Part shown: piece after piece, positions 1-8,244 of the stretch | How positions within the stretch are numbered: the first letter of the stretch is position 1 | Layout: every line of letters begins with the position of its first letter | Source: Nocardia uniformis NBRC 13702 | GTDB taxonomy: Bacteria; Actinomycetota; Actinomycetes; Mycobacteriales; Mycobacteriaceae | Reading direction: 5' to 3' | Assembly: GCF_001613345.1 (NCBI RefSeq) | Contig: NZ_BDCE01000091.1 | Coordinates: 1-64,000 of the forward strand | DNA length: 64,000 nt | Position numbers and translations under genes: made by a program | Notes under the pieces: model-generated | Told to the model about the DNA's origin: nothing | The model's input: only the letters and a program-made list of their open reading frames with translations | Database searches by the model: none

Positions 1-15
1 GCCGCGGTATGAGCC

Positions 16-915
16 TCAGTGCGAGAAGTGGTAGCGCACATCGGTGAGTTTCTCCGACTGCTCCCACAAGCGTTGCGCCAGTTCGCGATTGTGGGAGGCG
101 GGGCTGGACCTCGCTCGGGTCGGATAGCCACGCAAACCCAGTAGACCGTCCGGACCGTAGTACGTGCCCGGCTCGACGGCGGCGGTGGCGGCGTAAAGCA
201 GAGGCAGCGCACCCATTTCGGCGGTTTGCCCCGGATTGAGCATGGGGAGCGCGGTCGTCACGTAGTGCAGTGGCACCGTAATGAACCGCAGGATGCTCCC
301 GCCGCGCGTCAGATCGGTATCCGCGAACCCGGGGTGGCCGGCCACCGAGAGCAAGGGGGAGCCCGACTCGGTCAAGCGCCGCTGAAATTCGTAGGTGAAC
401 AGGAGATTCGCGAGCTTGGACTGCGCGTACGCGCCGTACCGCACATAGCCGCGGTGCTGCCAATCCAGATCGTCCACATCGAGATCGCCGATGAAGTGGG
501 TGTGGCTGCTCATGGAGACAACGCGGTCCCGCAGCCGATCCAGTAGCAGGCCGGTGAGCGCGTAGTGACCGAGATAGTTTGTACCGAACTGCGTTTCGAA
601 GCCATCGGCGGTGCGGCCGAAGGGTACTGCCATGACACCGGCGTTATTGATCAGTACGTCCACGGCCTCGATCGATTCGGCGAAGGCGCGGATCGAGGAG
701 AGGTCGGCGAGGTCCAGGGGGCGGGCCTGGGCGCGTGGGCCGAGTTCGCGGGCAAACGCTTCGGCCTTGGCCGCATTGCGGCAGGCCAGAATGACGTGGG
801 CCCCGGCGTCATACAGGGCGCGGGTGATGGCGGCGCCGAGACCGCCGTTCGCGCCGGTGACAATGTGCACGCGGCCGTGCTGATCGGGAATATCGCTGGT
901 GGTCCAGTGGGTCAT
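16..915 (-). CDS. SDR-family NAD(P)-dependent oxidoreductase
   Basis: This 299-residue protein is a short-chain dehydrogenase/reductase of the retinol-dehydrogenase/WW-oxidoreductase-like branch. The nucleotide-binding glycine motif TGANGGLG sits near residue 20, followed by an NNAG motif near residue 90. The catalytic YAQSK (YxxxK) is near residue 163, preceded by a serine-rich strand (VVSMSSH). It should reduce or oxidise a carbonyl/alcohol in the cytoplasm with NAD(P)H; the substrate cannot be read from sequence. The ATG start lies just after a purine-rich stretch and the length is normal for the family. It is divergent from the MaoC gene at 1167, with 251 bp between them that probably holds both promoters. 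Confidence 0.9.
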   Translation of the reverse strand: MTHWTTSDIPDQHGRVHIVTGANGGLGAAITRALYDAGAHVILACRNAAKAEAFARELGPRAQARPLDLADLSSIRAFAESIEAVDVLINNAGVMAVPFGRTADGFETQFGTNYLGHYALTGLLLDRLRDRVVSMSSHTHFIGDLDVDDLDWQHRGYVRYGAYAQSKLANLLFTYEFQRRLTESGSPLLSVAGHPGFADTDLTRGGSILRFITVPLHYVTTALPMLNPGQTAEMGALPLLYAATAAVEPGTYYGPDGLLGLRGYPTRARSSPASHNRELAQRLWEQSEKLTDVRYHFSH

Positions 916-1166
916 GGCGGCTCCCGGGAGACGGGGAGGCTCGCGAACGCGTCATTGCAGTTCGACGAAGAACTCGGAACTATTCAGGGCGTCAGCCCAA
1001 CGCTACCGACAAACCGCTTGGTTTGCCTGCCTGCCCGAGGTCTCGTCCGTGAAGATCCGCTCGCACCCGGCTACGGTGAGGGCGTCGTATTGGGCTGCAC
1101 TCGTGAATTCGGCTCTGCCGATCACGATTACGAGCCCTGAAGGAATCTGGAGCGAGGAGCGGCCTG

Positions 1167-2201
1167 GTGGAAGCAACGTTCGATGCGGCGGGGCTGGTGG
1201 GGCATGGTTATCGTGCCGACGACTACTACGAAGTGGGCCGGGAGAAGATCCGCGAATACGCGCGCGCTGTCCAGGATTTCCACCCGGCACACTGGAGCGA
1301 GGACCCCGCCGGTGAACTCGGATACGCCGGTTTGGTCGCACCGACCACGTTCATCTCGATTGCCGCCATGCTGGCCAACCGCAAGCTCATGGAAACGCTC
1401 GTCACCGGCTACGACGTGTTCGTGCAGACCGATCAGATCTTCGAGATGTACAAGCCGGTGCTCGCCGGTGACCGACTGGTCAGCGATGTCGAACTCACGT
1501 CGGTTCGCCGGATAGCGGGCAAGGATCTGCTCACCATCACCAATACCTTCATCGACCACACCGGCGAGATTGTCCAGAAAATGCACACGACGATCGTCGG
1601 CATCACCGGCGAGGACGTCGACGCCGGCATCGGTGCGGCGATCGAGAAGGTGATGATGCACGGTATCGACGTATCGCCTCGACCCGCAGCTTCGCCCCTG
1701 GCCGGACAGGTTACGGCGAACCCGGATGCCGAGACCGGCCCACGCCTATCTCAGATCTCGCGAACGCGGGTGCCGCGCACCGCAATACGATTCGACGACA
1801 TTGCCGTCGGTGACGAGCTTCCGATTCGGAGTGTGCGGCTGACCCGGGGTGATCTGGTGAACTACGCGGGAGTCTCCGGCGACGCGAACCCCATCCACTG
1901 GCACGACGAGGTCGCAGCGCTGGCAGGTCTTCCCGATGTGATCGCGCACGGCATGCTCACCATGGGCCTCGGGGCCGGATTCGTCACCGGCTGGCTCGGA
2001 GACCCCGGCGCCATCACACGATTCGGGGTCCGGCTCTCGAACTACACGGTCGTCGAAGCCGCCTCCTCCGGGAACGTCGAGTTCACCGGGCGCGTCAAAT
2101 CGATCGATCCCGAGACCAGGTCCGCGGTCGTTGTCATCGTCGCGAAGTCCGCGGGTCGTAAAATCTTCGGTCTCGCTACCGCGGATGTCCGCCTCGCGTA
2201 G
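1167..2201 (+). CDS. Fused HadA/HadB-type (3R)-hydroxyacyl-ACP dehydratase (MaoC family)
   Basis: The 344-residue protein carries two hot-dog halves. Residues about 10-150 match the FAS1-like N-terminal dehydratase (HadA-like) domain. Residues about 205-340 are a MaoC domain with the hydratase motif GDANPIHWHDE, whose Asp and His are the expected catalytic pair, followed by IAHGMLTMG. In mycobacteria HadA and HadB are separate subunits that dehydrate 3-hydroxyacyl-ACP during mycolic-acid elongation by FAS-II; here both halves are one chain. Translation starts at GTG 1167, after the purine-rich stretch GGAGCGAGGAGC. The gene converges on the GH1 gene at 2210 with an 8-bp gap. Its precise substrate (FAS-II or another acyl chain) is inferred. 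Confidence 0.85.
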   Translation: MEATFDAAGLVGHGYRADDYYEVGREKIREYARAVQDFHPAHWSEDPAGELGYAGLVAPTTFISIAAMLANRKLMETLVTGYDVFVQTDQIFEMYKPVLAGDRLVSDVELTSVRRIAGKDLLTITNTFIDHTGEIVQKMHTTIVGITGEDVDAGIGAAIEKVMMHGIDVSPRPAASPLAGQVTANPDAETGPRLSQISRTRVPRTAIRFDDIAVGDELPIRSVRLTRGDLVNYAGVSGDANPIHWHDEVAALAGLPDVIAHGMLTMGLGAGFVTGWLGDPGAITRFGVRLSNYTVVEAASSGNVEFTGRVKSIDPETRSAVVVIVAKSAGRKIFGLATADVRLA

Positions 2202-2209
2202 TCTCCGGC

Positions 2210-3562
2210 TCAAGCCGTCGAGTTCGACCTCTCGAGCACGTCGACCGGCGTTTCACAGCTGGCGGGTGGGTCGACCAGGGCGCAATCCGATAGCTCACGG
2301 ACCGGGAGATAGCTGGTCGGTACACCGTTGGCGGCGATGATTCGGCGGTAGGCGTCGACCGCGTCGGTGGGCTGGCGGGTCAGGGTCGGGTCGTCGAGTA
2401 CGTCGACGGTGTAGAGGCCGAAACGGGGTGCGTAGGAACCCCATTCGTAGTTGTCGGTGATGCTCCAGTAGTTGTAGCCGATGAGGTTCATACCATCGGC
2501 CTTGGCGCGCTCGAGCCAATACACGGTGTCGCGCACGTGGTCGGCGCGGGTGTAGCCATCGGGGCGGGCGTTGCCGTTCTCGGTGGGCATACCGTTCTCG
2601 ACTATGTAGAGGGGCTTATCCGGGAAACGCTTGGAATAGTGTTGCAGCGCATAGTAAATACCCTCTGGACGGATGGGGAGGTCCCACATGCCCACCGGTG
2701 CGGGCAGCGAACCGTCCGGGCGTGTGGCCGCCTTCACCTCCGGCGACTCGAGGCCGAAATAGTAGTCGACGCCGATGAAGTCCAGCTTTTCGCCGATGCG
2801 GTCCATCAGGGGGCCATTGACCTCGGGCTCGGCTCCGGCGACGTAGCCGACATTGCTGGTGACCTGCGCGCCGGGCTGCACGCGGTGAATGTAGTCGTAG
2901 ATATTGTTGTGCGCCTCGGCGATTCGATCCAGCATGACGGCGGCGTCGGTGCCGTTGTGGCGCACCTCGTGCATGATGTAGGCGACCGGTTCGTTCACGG
3001 TGACCCACACCGGATTCCAGTCGGCGTATCGATCGACCACGTGGCGGGCATTGTCGAGCCAGTCGGTCACCATGGCCGGATCCATCCAGCCGCCGCGGTC
3101 GGCGGCCCAGCCGGGGTACACCCAGTGGTCGAGGGTGAGCATCGGCTGCATCCCGGCATCGAGGATGGCCGCGACGACCGCGTCGTAGAACCGGAAGGCC
3201 TGCTCGTCCCATCCCGCCGGTTGTGGCTGTAGCCGCGCCCATTCGATACCGACGCGGAAGACCTTCGCGCCCAGGTGCGCGGCGAGCGCGATATCGGAGG
3301 CGTAGCGGCTGTAGAAGTCCCCGGCGTTCTCGTAGGGGTCGTAACCCTTTTCCCCGATGTAGCGGGTCCAATTGCTGTCGGGCGCATTGCCCTCGGACTG
3401 GAATCCGGACGCAGCCACACCCCAGAGGAAGTCGTCGCCGAGCACGCTGCGCACCGCGGCGGCCGCCGGTGGCGGTGTCGCCGAGGCGAGGTCGGTCACC
3501 AGCAGGAATGCCGCGGTCGCGGCGAATCCCGTGAGGGCGGTGCGGCGTAGCCGTGATCGCAT
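2210..3562 (-). CDS. Secreted glycoside hydrolase family 1 protein (beta-glucosidase-like)
   Basis: This 450-residue GH1 (beta/alpha)8-barrel enzyme has an N-terminal signal peptide of about 36 residues: an arginine-rich start, a hydrophobic core, then an Ala/Pro-rich cleavage region. The barrel begins at FLWGVAASGFQSEG. The acid/base glutamate is E191 in VTVNEP and the nucleophile is E322 in YIVENG, so both catalytic residues are present. The substrate should be a beta-linked sugar or aryl glycoside outside the membrane. It is followed downstream on the same strand by nothing (convergent MaoC gene), and preceded by a close paralogue at 3694-5016, 131 bp away, which points to tandem duplication. 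GH1 enzymes are usually cytosolic in bacteria, so export is notable. Confidence 0.88.
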   Translation of the reverse strand: MRSRLRRTALTGFAATAAFLLVTDLASATPPPAAAAVRSVLGDDFLWGVAASGFQSEGNAPDSNWTRYIGEKGYDPYENAGDFYSRYASDIALAAHLGAKVFRVGIEWARLQPQPAGWDEQAFRFYDAVVAAILDAGMQPMLTLDHWVYPGWAADRGGWMDPAMVTDWLDNARHVVDRYADWNPVWVTVNEPVAYIMHEVRHNGTDAAVMLDRIAEAHNNIYDYIHRVQPGAQVTSNVGYVAGAEPEVNGPLMDRIGEKLDFIGVDYYFGLESPEVKAATRPDGSLPAPVGMWDLPIRPEGIYYALQHYSKRFPDKPLYIVENGMPTENGNARPDGYTRADHVRDTVYWLERAKADGMNLIGYNYWSITDNYEWGSYAPRFGLYTVDVLDDPTLTRQPTDAVDAYRRIIAANGVPTSYLPVRELSDCALVDPPASCETPVDVLERSNSTA

Positions 3563-3693
3563 CGGGACTCCTGTTTTCGGAACAACACTCAGCTGCCGGC
3601 CAAACCGTCGGACCGCTTGGTTTGGAGTTGCCTGGCAAAAGAGTAGCTGTCAGATAGCTGAGTCCCGGTGCAGATGGGCGCGTGTCGCCGAAC

Positions 3694-5016
3694 TCACCCC
3701 TGTGGCAGGGTTACCGGATCGGTGCAGCTGGCGGGAGGGTCGACCAGGGAGCAGGTCACCGGGGTGCGGGTCGGCAGATACCGGGGCGGTACGCCGCCGT
3801 CGCGGATGATGTTCCGGTAGACCTCCACCGCGTCGGTGGGGCGACGGGTCAGGCTCGGATCGTTGAGCACATCCACCGTGTAGATGCCGAAACGTGGTGT
3901 GTAGGAGCCCCATTCATAGTTGTCGGTGAGGCTCCAATAGTTGTAGCCCATAATGTTCATGCCATCGGCCTTGGCGCGCTGGATCCAGTAGATGGTGTCG
4001 CGCAGGTGGTCGCCGCGGGTGTAACCGTCGGCGCGCGGCAGGCCGTTCTCGGTGGGCATGCCGTTCTCGACGATGTAGAGCGGTTTGCCCGGGAACATCC
4101 GGCTGAAATGACGCAGCGTGTAGTAGATTCCGTCGGCCTGTAGCGGCAGCTTCCACAGCGCTTCCGCGGCGTAGGCCGTGTACTCGGTGAGGACGCCGGG
4201 CGACATGCCGTAGTAGTAGTCGATGCCGAGGTAGTCGAGCCTGGATCCGATGAGCTCGAGCATCGCACCGTTCACCGCGGGGTCCACGGCCGGAATGTAG
4301 GCCACATTGCTGGTGACCATCGACCCCGGTCGCACCCGGTGGATGTAGTCGTAGATGGTGTTGTGCGCGCTCGCGAGCCGGTCCTGCATGACGGGAATCT
4401 CGGTCACCGGCAACGCCCCATTGCGGACCTCGTTCAACATGTACGCGGCCGGTTCATTGATGGTGACCCACAGCGGATCGCGAGAGGCGTAGCGGTCCAC
4501 GACTTTTCGCATATTGGACAGCCAGTCGTCGACCATGCCGGGATTGCGCCACCCGCCCAGGTCGGCCGCCCACCCCGGGTACACCCAGTGATCGAGGGTG
4601 AGCATGGGCCGCATCCCCGCCGCTTCGATGGCGTCGATCACCGCGTCGTAGAACTGGAATCCGGCCTCGTCCCAGCCACCCGGCTGCGGCTGTACCCGCG
4701 CCCACTCGATGCCGACCCGGTACACATTGACGCCCATATTCGCGGCCAGCGCGATATCGGAGAGGTAGCGGCTGTGGAAGTCGACCGAGTTCTGGTAGCG
4801 GTCGTAATGGGGGTGGCTGTCGATATAGCGCGTCCAATTGCTGTCGGGCGCGTGCCCCTCGGACTGGAACCCGGAAGCCGCTACGCCCCAATAGAAATCG
4901 CCACTGAAGGCGGGCACGGTCGAGGGGGCGGGAACCGCGCCCGCCGGTGCCGTGACGGCAAGTAGGGCTGCCCCGGTGAGGGCGGCGAGAACCTGACGAC
5001 GGGTGTGCGGGCGCAA
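3694..5016 (-). CDS. Secreted glycoside hydrolase family 1 protein, paralogue of the next gene
   Basis: This 440-residue GH1 protein is strongly similar along its whole length to the protein encoded at 2210-3562. Shared blocks include YWGVAASGFQSEG, VGIEWAR, TLDHWVYPGWAAD, the acid/base E188 in VTINEP and the nucleophile E317 in YIVENG. Its signal peptide begins with TRRQVLAAL, a twin-arginine-like motif before a hydrophobic stretch, so export through the Tat pathway is likely. The two genes probably arose by duplication and may be co-transcribed, this one first. Divergent from the diiron oxygenase gene at 5315. Substrate preference cannot be told from sequence. Confidence 0.88.
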   Translation of the reverse strand: MRPHTRRQVLAALTGAALLAVTAPAGAVPAPSTVPAFSGDFYWGVAASGFQSEGHAPDSNWTRYIDSHPHYDRYQNSVDFHSRYLSDIALAANMGVNVYRVGIEWARVQPQPGGWDEAGFQFYDAVIDAIEAAGMRPMLTLDHWVYPGWAADLGGWRNPGMVDDWLSNMRKVVDRYASRDPLWVTINEPAAYMLNEVRNGALPVTEIPVMQDRLASAHNTIYDYIHRVRPGSMVTSNVAYIPAVDPAVNGAMLELIGSRLDYLGIDYYYGMSPGVLTEYTAYAAEALWKLPLQADGIYYTLRHFSRMFPGKPLYIVENGMPTENGLPRADGYTRGDHLRDTIYWIQRAKADGMNIMGYNYWSLTDNYEWGSYTPRFGIYTVDVLNDPSLTRRPTDAVEVYRNIIRDGGVPPRYLPTRTPVTCSLVDPPASCTDPVTLPQG

Positions 5017-5227
5017 TGGAACTCCTCATCCGAGCGGGAATCTGGCAGGGCCAAGCTAGCCGGTCGTCGTGGCCCACACCGCTACGGCCGATCCGGCGTG
5101 TCGGCCCGCCTCGCAGGATACTGGGCGGACGTCCAGAAGCGTGGTGGATTGCCGCCGAGATCGCGTGCGAATCGCCGCATACGGCGTCCGGAGGGGCTCC
5201 GATTGCGTGGATTGAGACCCGGAAGAG

Positions 5228-5268
5228 GTTGTGTGGGACTCTGGGTCCCATATATTGTGGATCACAAC
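5228..5268. promoter_or_regulatory. Nested inverted repeats in a divergent promoter region
   Basis: The 298-bp gap between the GH1 gene (leftward) and the diiron oxygenase gene (rightward) contains GTTGTG at 5228-5233 paired with CACAAC at 5263-5268, and inside it a tight repeat TTGTG-GAT-CACAA (5255-5267) and GGGAC-N5-GTCCC. The TetR regulator at 6350 is a possible ligand. This is an inference from symmetry only. Confidence 0.35.
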
Positions 5269-5314
5269 GTGCCGAGGGCTCCTATTGCCGGTCGGCCCGA
5301 ACGAGGAGACATCG

Positions 5315-6310
5315 ATGACGCTGTCACAATCGGTTGGCGACCTGTTCGATCAGGACTACCGAGAGACGCTGGCGACCCTGTCCGACGGGTCGGTTCACCG
5401 CCGCTTCGACCCGTACCTGGATATCGACTGGGACGCACCGGAATTCGCGATCGACCCGAACGACCCCCGCTGGGTGCTGTCGCCGGAGTACGACCCACTG
5501 GGCGCGACGCGCTGGTATCAGGAGCTGCCGCTCGACCGGCAGATCGAGATCGGCAAATGGCGGATCGCCAATGTCATCAAGGTCGGCGCGGCCTTCGAGA
5601 GCGTCCTGATTCGCGGAATGATGCAGTACATCATGAAGCTGCCCAATGGGTCGCCGGAGTTCAGGTACTGCCTGCACGAGATGACCGAAGAGTGCAACCA
5701 CATCCAGATGTTCCAGGAGTTGGTCAACCGTATCGGCGTGGATGTGCCGGGAATGCGGCGGCCGTTCCGGATGCTGTCGCCGTACATCGGGGTGGCCGGC
5801 GGATACGCGCACGTGATCCTGTTCATCGGCATCCTCGGTGGAGAGGAGCCGATCGACCACTATCAGAAGGCATTGATTCGCGACAGTGACGCGGTACCAC
5901 CTGCGGTCTTGCGCACCATGCAGATTCATATTGCCGAGGAGGCTCGGCATATCTCCTTCGCCGGGGAATTCCTCGCGGCGCATCTGGCACGGATGAATCC
6001 GGCGTCGAAGGCGGTATGCGCGGTGGCTTTCCCGCTGGCTATGCGCTGGCTGGCCGGGGAGATCATGGCTCCGCCGAAGTCCTTCGGGCGGCAGTTCGAT
6101 ATTCCCGACGAGGTCATGCGGGAGGCATTCTGGAGTGCGCCGCAATCGCGTCGCATTCTGGCGGGGTACTTCGGTGACATGCGCAAGCTCGCGGGCGATC
6201 TGGGGTTGATGAACGCGGCTACCAAGCCGCTGTGGTCGCTACTGCGTATCGGTGGTGAGCCGTCGCGCTACCGCAGTGAACCCGAACGTGGAACTCGGCG
6301 CACCGCTTGA
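5315..6310 (+). CDS. AurF-like diiron oxygenase
   Basis: The 331-residue protein matches the AurF (p-aminobenzoate N-oxygenase) type diiron oxygenases. Iron-ligand motifs appear in order: an early helix glutamate (GAAFESVL), HEMTEECNHIQMF (E and H), a third-helix glutamate in GGEEPIDHY, and MQIHIAEEARHISF (H, E and H). These make a seven-ligand diiron site like that of AurF. Members oxidise arylamines to nitro compounds or hydroxylate other substrates; the substrate here is unknown. I start it at ATG 5315 because GAGGAGA lies 6 bp upstream; an in-frame start 28 codons earlier has no ribosome site. It converges on a TetR gene with a hairpin between. Confidence 0.8.
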   Translation: MTLSQSVGDLFDQDYRETLATLSDGSVHRRFDPYLDIDWDAPEFAIDPNDPRWVLSPEYDPLGATRWYQELPLDRQIEIGKWRIANVIKVGAAFESVLIRGMMQYIMKLPNGSPEFRYCLHEMTEECNHIQMFQELVNRIGVDVPGMRRPFRMLSPYIGVAGGYAHVILFIGILGGEEPIDHYQKALIRDSDAVPPAVLRTMQIHIAEEARHISFAGEFLAAHLARMNPASKAVCAVAFPLAMRWLAGEIMAPPKSFGRQFDIPDEVMREAFWSAPQSRRILAGYFGDMRKLAGDLGLMNAATKPLWSLLRIGGEPSRYRSEPERGTRRTA

Positions 6311-6315
6311 GGTTT

Positions 6316-6347
6316 CGTCGTCACCGTGACGTTTCGCGGTGACGAAC
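6316..6347. terminator. Bidirectional hairpin terminator
   Basis: TCGTCACCG (6318-6326) pairs perfectly with CGGTGACGA (6337-6345) over a 10-nt loop. It lies between the convergent diiron oxygenase and TetR genes. There is no T-run, as is common in actinomycetes. Confidence 0.55.
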
Positions 6348-6349
6348 AC

Positions 6350-7072
6350 TCACGGGGTGTCGTCGGCGAGTTCGCTGAGCACCTCGAGCAGGGGGCGGTC
6401 CGGATCGAGGGTGAGGGCATGGTCGCGCGCTACTGCGTCGAGCACGCTCCACGCGTATCCGGTGACGGTGGTGACCAGCGTGGCTCGGTCCATGGCCGGA
6501 TCCGGATCGCGCGCCCACCGGGTTACCGTCGCCTCGGTCATGGAGACGATGGCGAAACACATGGTGTCGACAGCCGGTTCGTCGACCACACCCACCACAC
6601 CGGCGAGACCTGACACCAATCCGCGGGTGCGGGCCGAGATGGTCGTCGCCAGGCTCGTCACGGCGTCGACATCGTCGGGATCGCCGACAGCCGGGCCTTT
6701 GCGTAGGAAATCGTGCAGCCGCGGATGCGTCTCGAACCACTCCACGACGGCCGAGACCGCGCGGGTGAGGATCTCGCGAATCGAGCCGAACGAGACATTC
6801 AGTGCCGTGTCGAGAGTGTCGGTGAACTGTAGGCAGATCGCCGTCCGCACCCGCCGATCGAGCTCGTCGCGGCCGGAGAACTGCCGGTAGACCACCGATT
6901 TCGCCAACCCGGCATGTTCGGCGATCTGCTGCATGGACGCATCGACCTGCCCCTGCTCGAGCAATTCGATGGTCGCCGCGATAATGCGTTCCTGCCGCCG
7001 GTCGTTATGCGGCTGCCAGCGCGCCTGACGTCCACCGGGAGTGGTCTGCGCGGGTGACTCGGCGGTCGGCAC
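6350..7072 (-). CDS. TetR-family transcriptional regulator
   Basis: A 240-residue TetR regulator. The N-terminal helix-turn-helix spans about residues 28-75 (RIIAATIELLEQG, then MQQIAEHAGLAKSVVYRQFSGRDEL). The C-terminal part is a helical ligand-binding domain that I cannot assign to a subfamily. It starts at GTG 7072. It is the last gene of a leftward group with the methyltransferase-like gene (24 bp upstream) and the HTH protein at 7629-8048, so it may share their operator at 8061-8085. It converges on the diiron oxygenase gene. Confidence 0.85.
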   Translation of the reverse strand: MPTAESPAQTTPGGRQARWQPHNDRRQERIIAATIELLEQGQVDASMQQIAEHAGLAKSVVYRQFSGRDELDRRVRTAICLQFTDTLDTALNVSFGSIREILTRAVSAVVEWFETHPRLHDFLRKGPAVGDPDDVDAVTSLATTISARTRGLVSGLAGVVGVVDEPAVDTMCFAIVSMTEATVTRWARDPDPAMDRATLVTTVTGYAWSVLDAVARDHALTLDPDRPLLEVLSELADDTP

Positions 7073-7096
7073 GGCTCGAGTCTAGCCGTGCAGGAG

Positions 7097-7606
7097 TCAG
7101 CGCCGAGCCGCGCGGACCACACCGGGGCCGGGTTCGGCGGGTGTGCGGGGGAGTTCGAGATATCGGGACGCGATGGTGTCGGAGTCGAGGTGATCCAGGA
7201 GTTCGAGGCCCAGATCGTCGAGAGTTTCTACGAGGTTCGAGACAGGGGAGGTGTGGTCGAATACGACCTGTGTCCCGGTGGCCAGACCACTGATATGGCG
7301 CAGTGTCGCCGCCAGCGTCCCAGGGGCTTCCAGCCAGATGATGAACGACGGTTGCCTCGGGTCGAAATCCATGGGGGCCAAGGCTTGCTCGATGTCGCCG
7401 TGCGGGTGCTGAATATCGAACACCCGAACATGCGGATAGGGGTTGTGGCGGGCAAAGGTGTCCAGGCAGCGGCCGTGCAGTACGAGCTGCCGGATTCCGG
7501 TCGAGACGGCATCGGCGAGACAGTCCTCGGCGTAACGGCAGCGGGCCGTGGTGAACAGGCGCTGACGTGCGCGGTCGCTACGGTCGGGGACTGCGATCGT
7601 CGTCAT
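7097..7606 (-). CDS. Shortened LCM-type methyltransferase-like protein
   Basis: This 169-residue protein looks like a compressed member of the leucine-carboxyl-methyltransferase-like SAM methyltransferases (common in mycobacteria and Nocardia, usually about 270-300 residues). Recognisable pieces are the opening FTTARCRYAEDCL, the strand GIRQLVLHGRCLDTFA, RVFDIQHP, and FDPRQPSFIIWLEAPGTL. The SAM-binding glycine motif is degraded (HGRCLDT instead of a GAGxDT-type loop) and the C-terminal third is missing, so catalysis is doubtful. The ATG at 7606 is chosen because upstream residues are low-complexity antisense-like. It lies between the HTH gene (22 bp upstream) and the TetR gene (24 bp downstream), suggesting a regulatory or binding role. 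Confidence 0.55.
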   Translation of the reverse strand: MTTIAVPDRSDRARQRLFTTARCRYAEDCLADAVSTGIRQLVLHGRCLDTFARHNPYPHVRVFDIQHPHGDIEQALAPMDFDPRQPSFIIWLEAPGTLAATLRHISGLATGTQVVFDHTSPVSNLVETLDDLGLELLDHLDSDTIASRYLELPRTPAEPGPGVVRAARR

Positions 7607-7628
7607 CGGTCGAACCTTCGAGATCGGA

Positions 7629-8048
7629 TCAGGCACCGGGCGGCTTCGGCCAGCCCGGCATCCCGGGCGGTGTGGGCATATGCGAGAAGTCCGGCATCGG
7701 AGGCATTTTCGGCATGGGTGGGAGGTCCGGCATGGGTGGCATAGGCGGCATCGGGAAGGCGTTCCCGCCCCCGAACCGCTGGAACGCCGCCTGACGAGAC
7801 GTACCGAACAGTTCGCCGACCTCGGCCCAGGTATGCCCCTCGGCACGAGCCTGCTGCACCAGTGTGCGCAGCACATCATCGACGACACCGTCCAAACTGC
7901 GGGCCGCCCGCAGCGCGGCCATTACAGAGGTGGCGGGCTTCCCATCGGCCGGGTGCAGCACTTCGGCGACGAGTTCGGCATTGGCGGACAATAGTTTTGC
8001 GAGGATCGCCCGCTCTTCGGCGGGGTCTCGGCGCTGGGGCTCTTCCAT
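7629..8048 (-). CDS. Small HTH protein with a Met-Pro-rich tail
   Basis: A 139-residue protein. Residues about 15-75 are helical. Residues about 80-105 form a helix-turn-helix of the type GHTWAEVGELFGTSRQAAFQRFG, seen in small actinobacterial DNA-binding proteins. The last 35 residues are a repeat built from MPPMP/PMPD units that ends in PKPPGA, likely an extended, non-globular tail. The start is ATG 8048; a 25-bp palindrome lies 13 bp upstream, so the protein probably represses itself. First gene of a leftward operon with 7097-7606 and 6350-7072. The role is unknown beyond likely DNA binding. Confidence 0.6.
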   Translation of the reverse strand: MEEPQRRDPAEERAILAKLLSANAELVAEVLHPADGKPATSVMAALRAARSLDGVVDDVLRTLVQQARAEGHTWAEVGELFGTSRQAAFQRFGGGNAFPMPPMPPMPDLPPMPKMPPMPDFSHMPTPPGMPGWPKPPGA

Positions 8049-8060
8049 ATGTAAATGCTG

Positions 8061-8085
8061 CCTTGACAACCTCCGGGTGTCAAGG
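8061..8085. promoter_or_regulatory. Palindromic operator upstream of the HTH operon
   Basis: CCTTGACA (8061-8068) and TGTCAAGG (8078-8085) form a perfect 8-bp inverted repeat with a 9-bp spacer. On the minus strand each arm contains a TTGACA-like -35 element or its complement, so a protein bound here would block the promoter of the gene starting at 8048. Resembles but does not equal the HspR-type CTTGAG repeat. Confidence 0.55.
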
Positions 8086-8244
8086 CCAGCTTTACGGATG
8101 GACGCGGTGTGACGGTGTGCGTCGGCCGGGTCGTCTACCGCGCGGTCGGGGCAGTTCGGACGCGGGTGAGGGCATGATGTCGTCGAGGATGCCCCAGGCC
8201 CTCTGGATCCGCGCTGAGTACTCGCCGACGTGCCGTCCTCGAAC

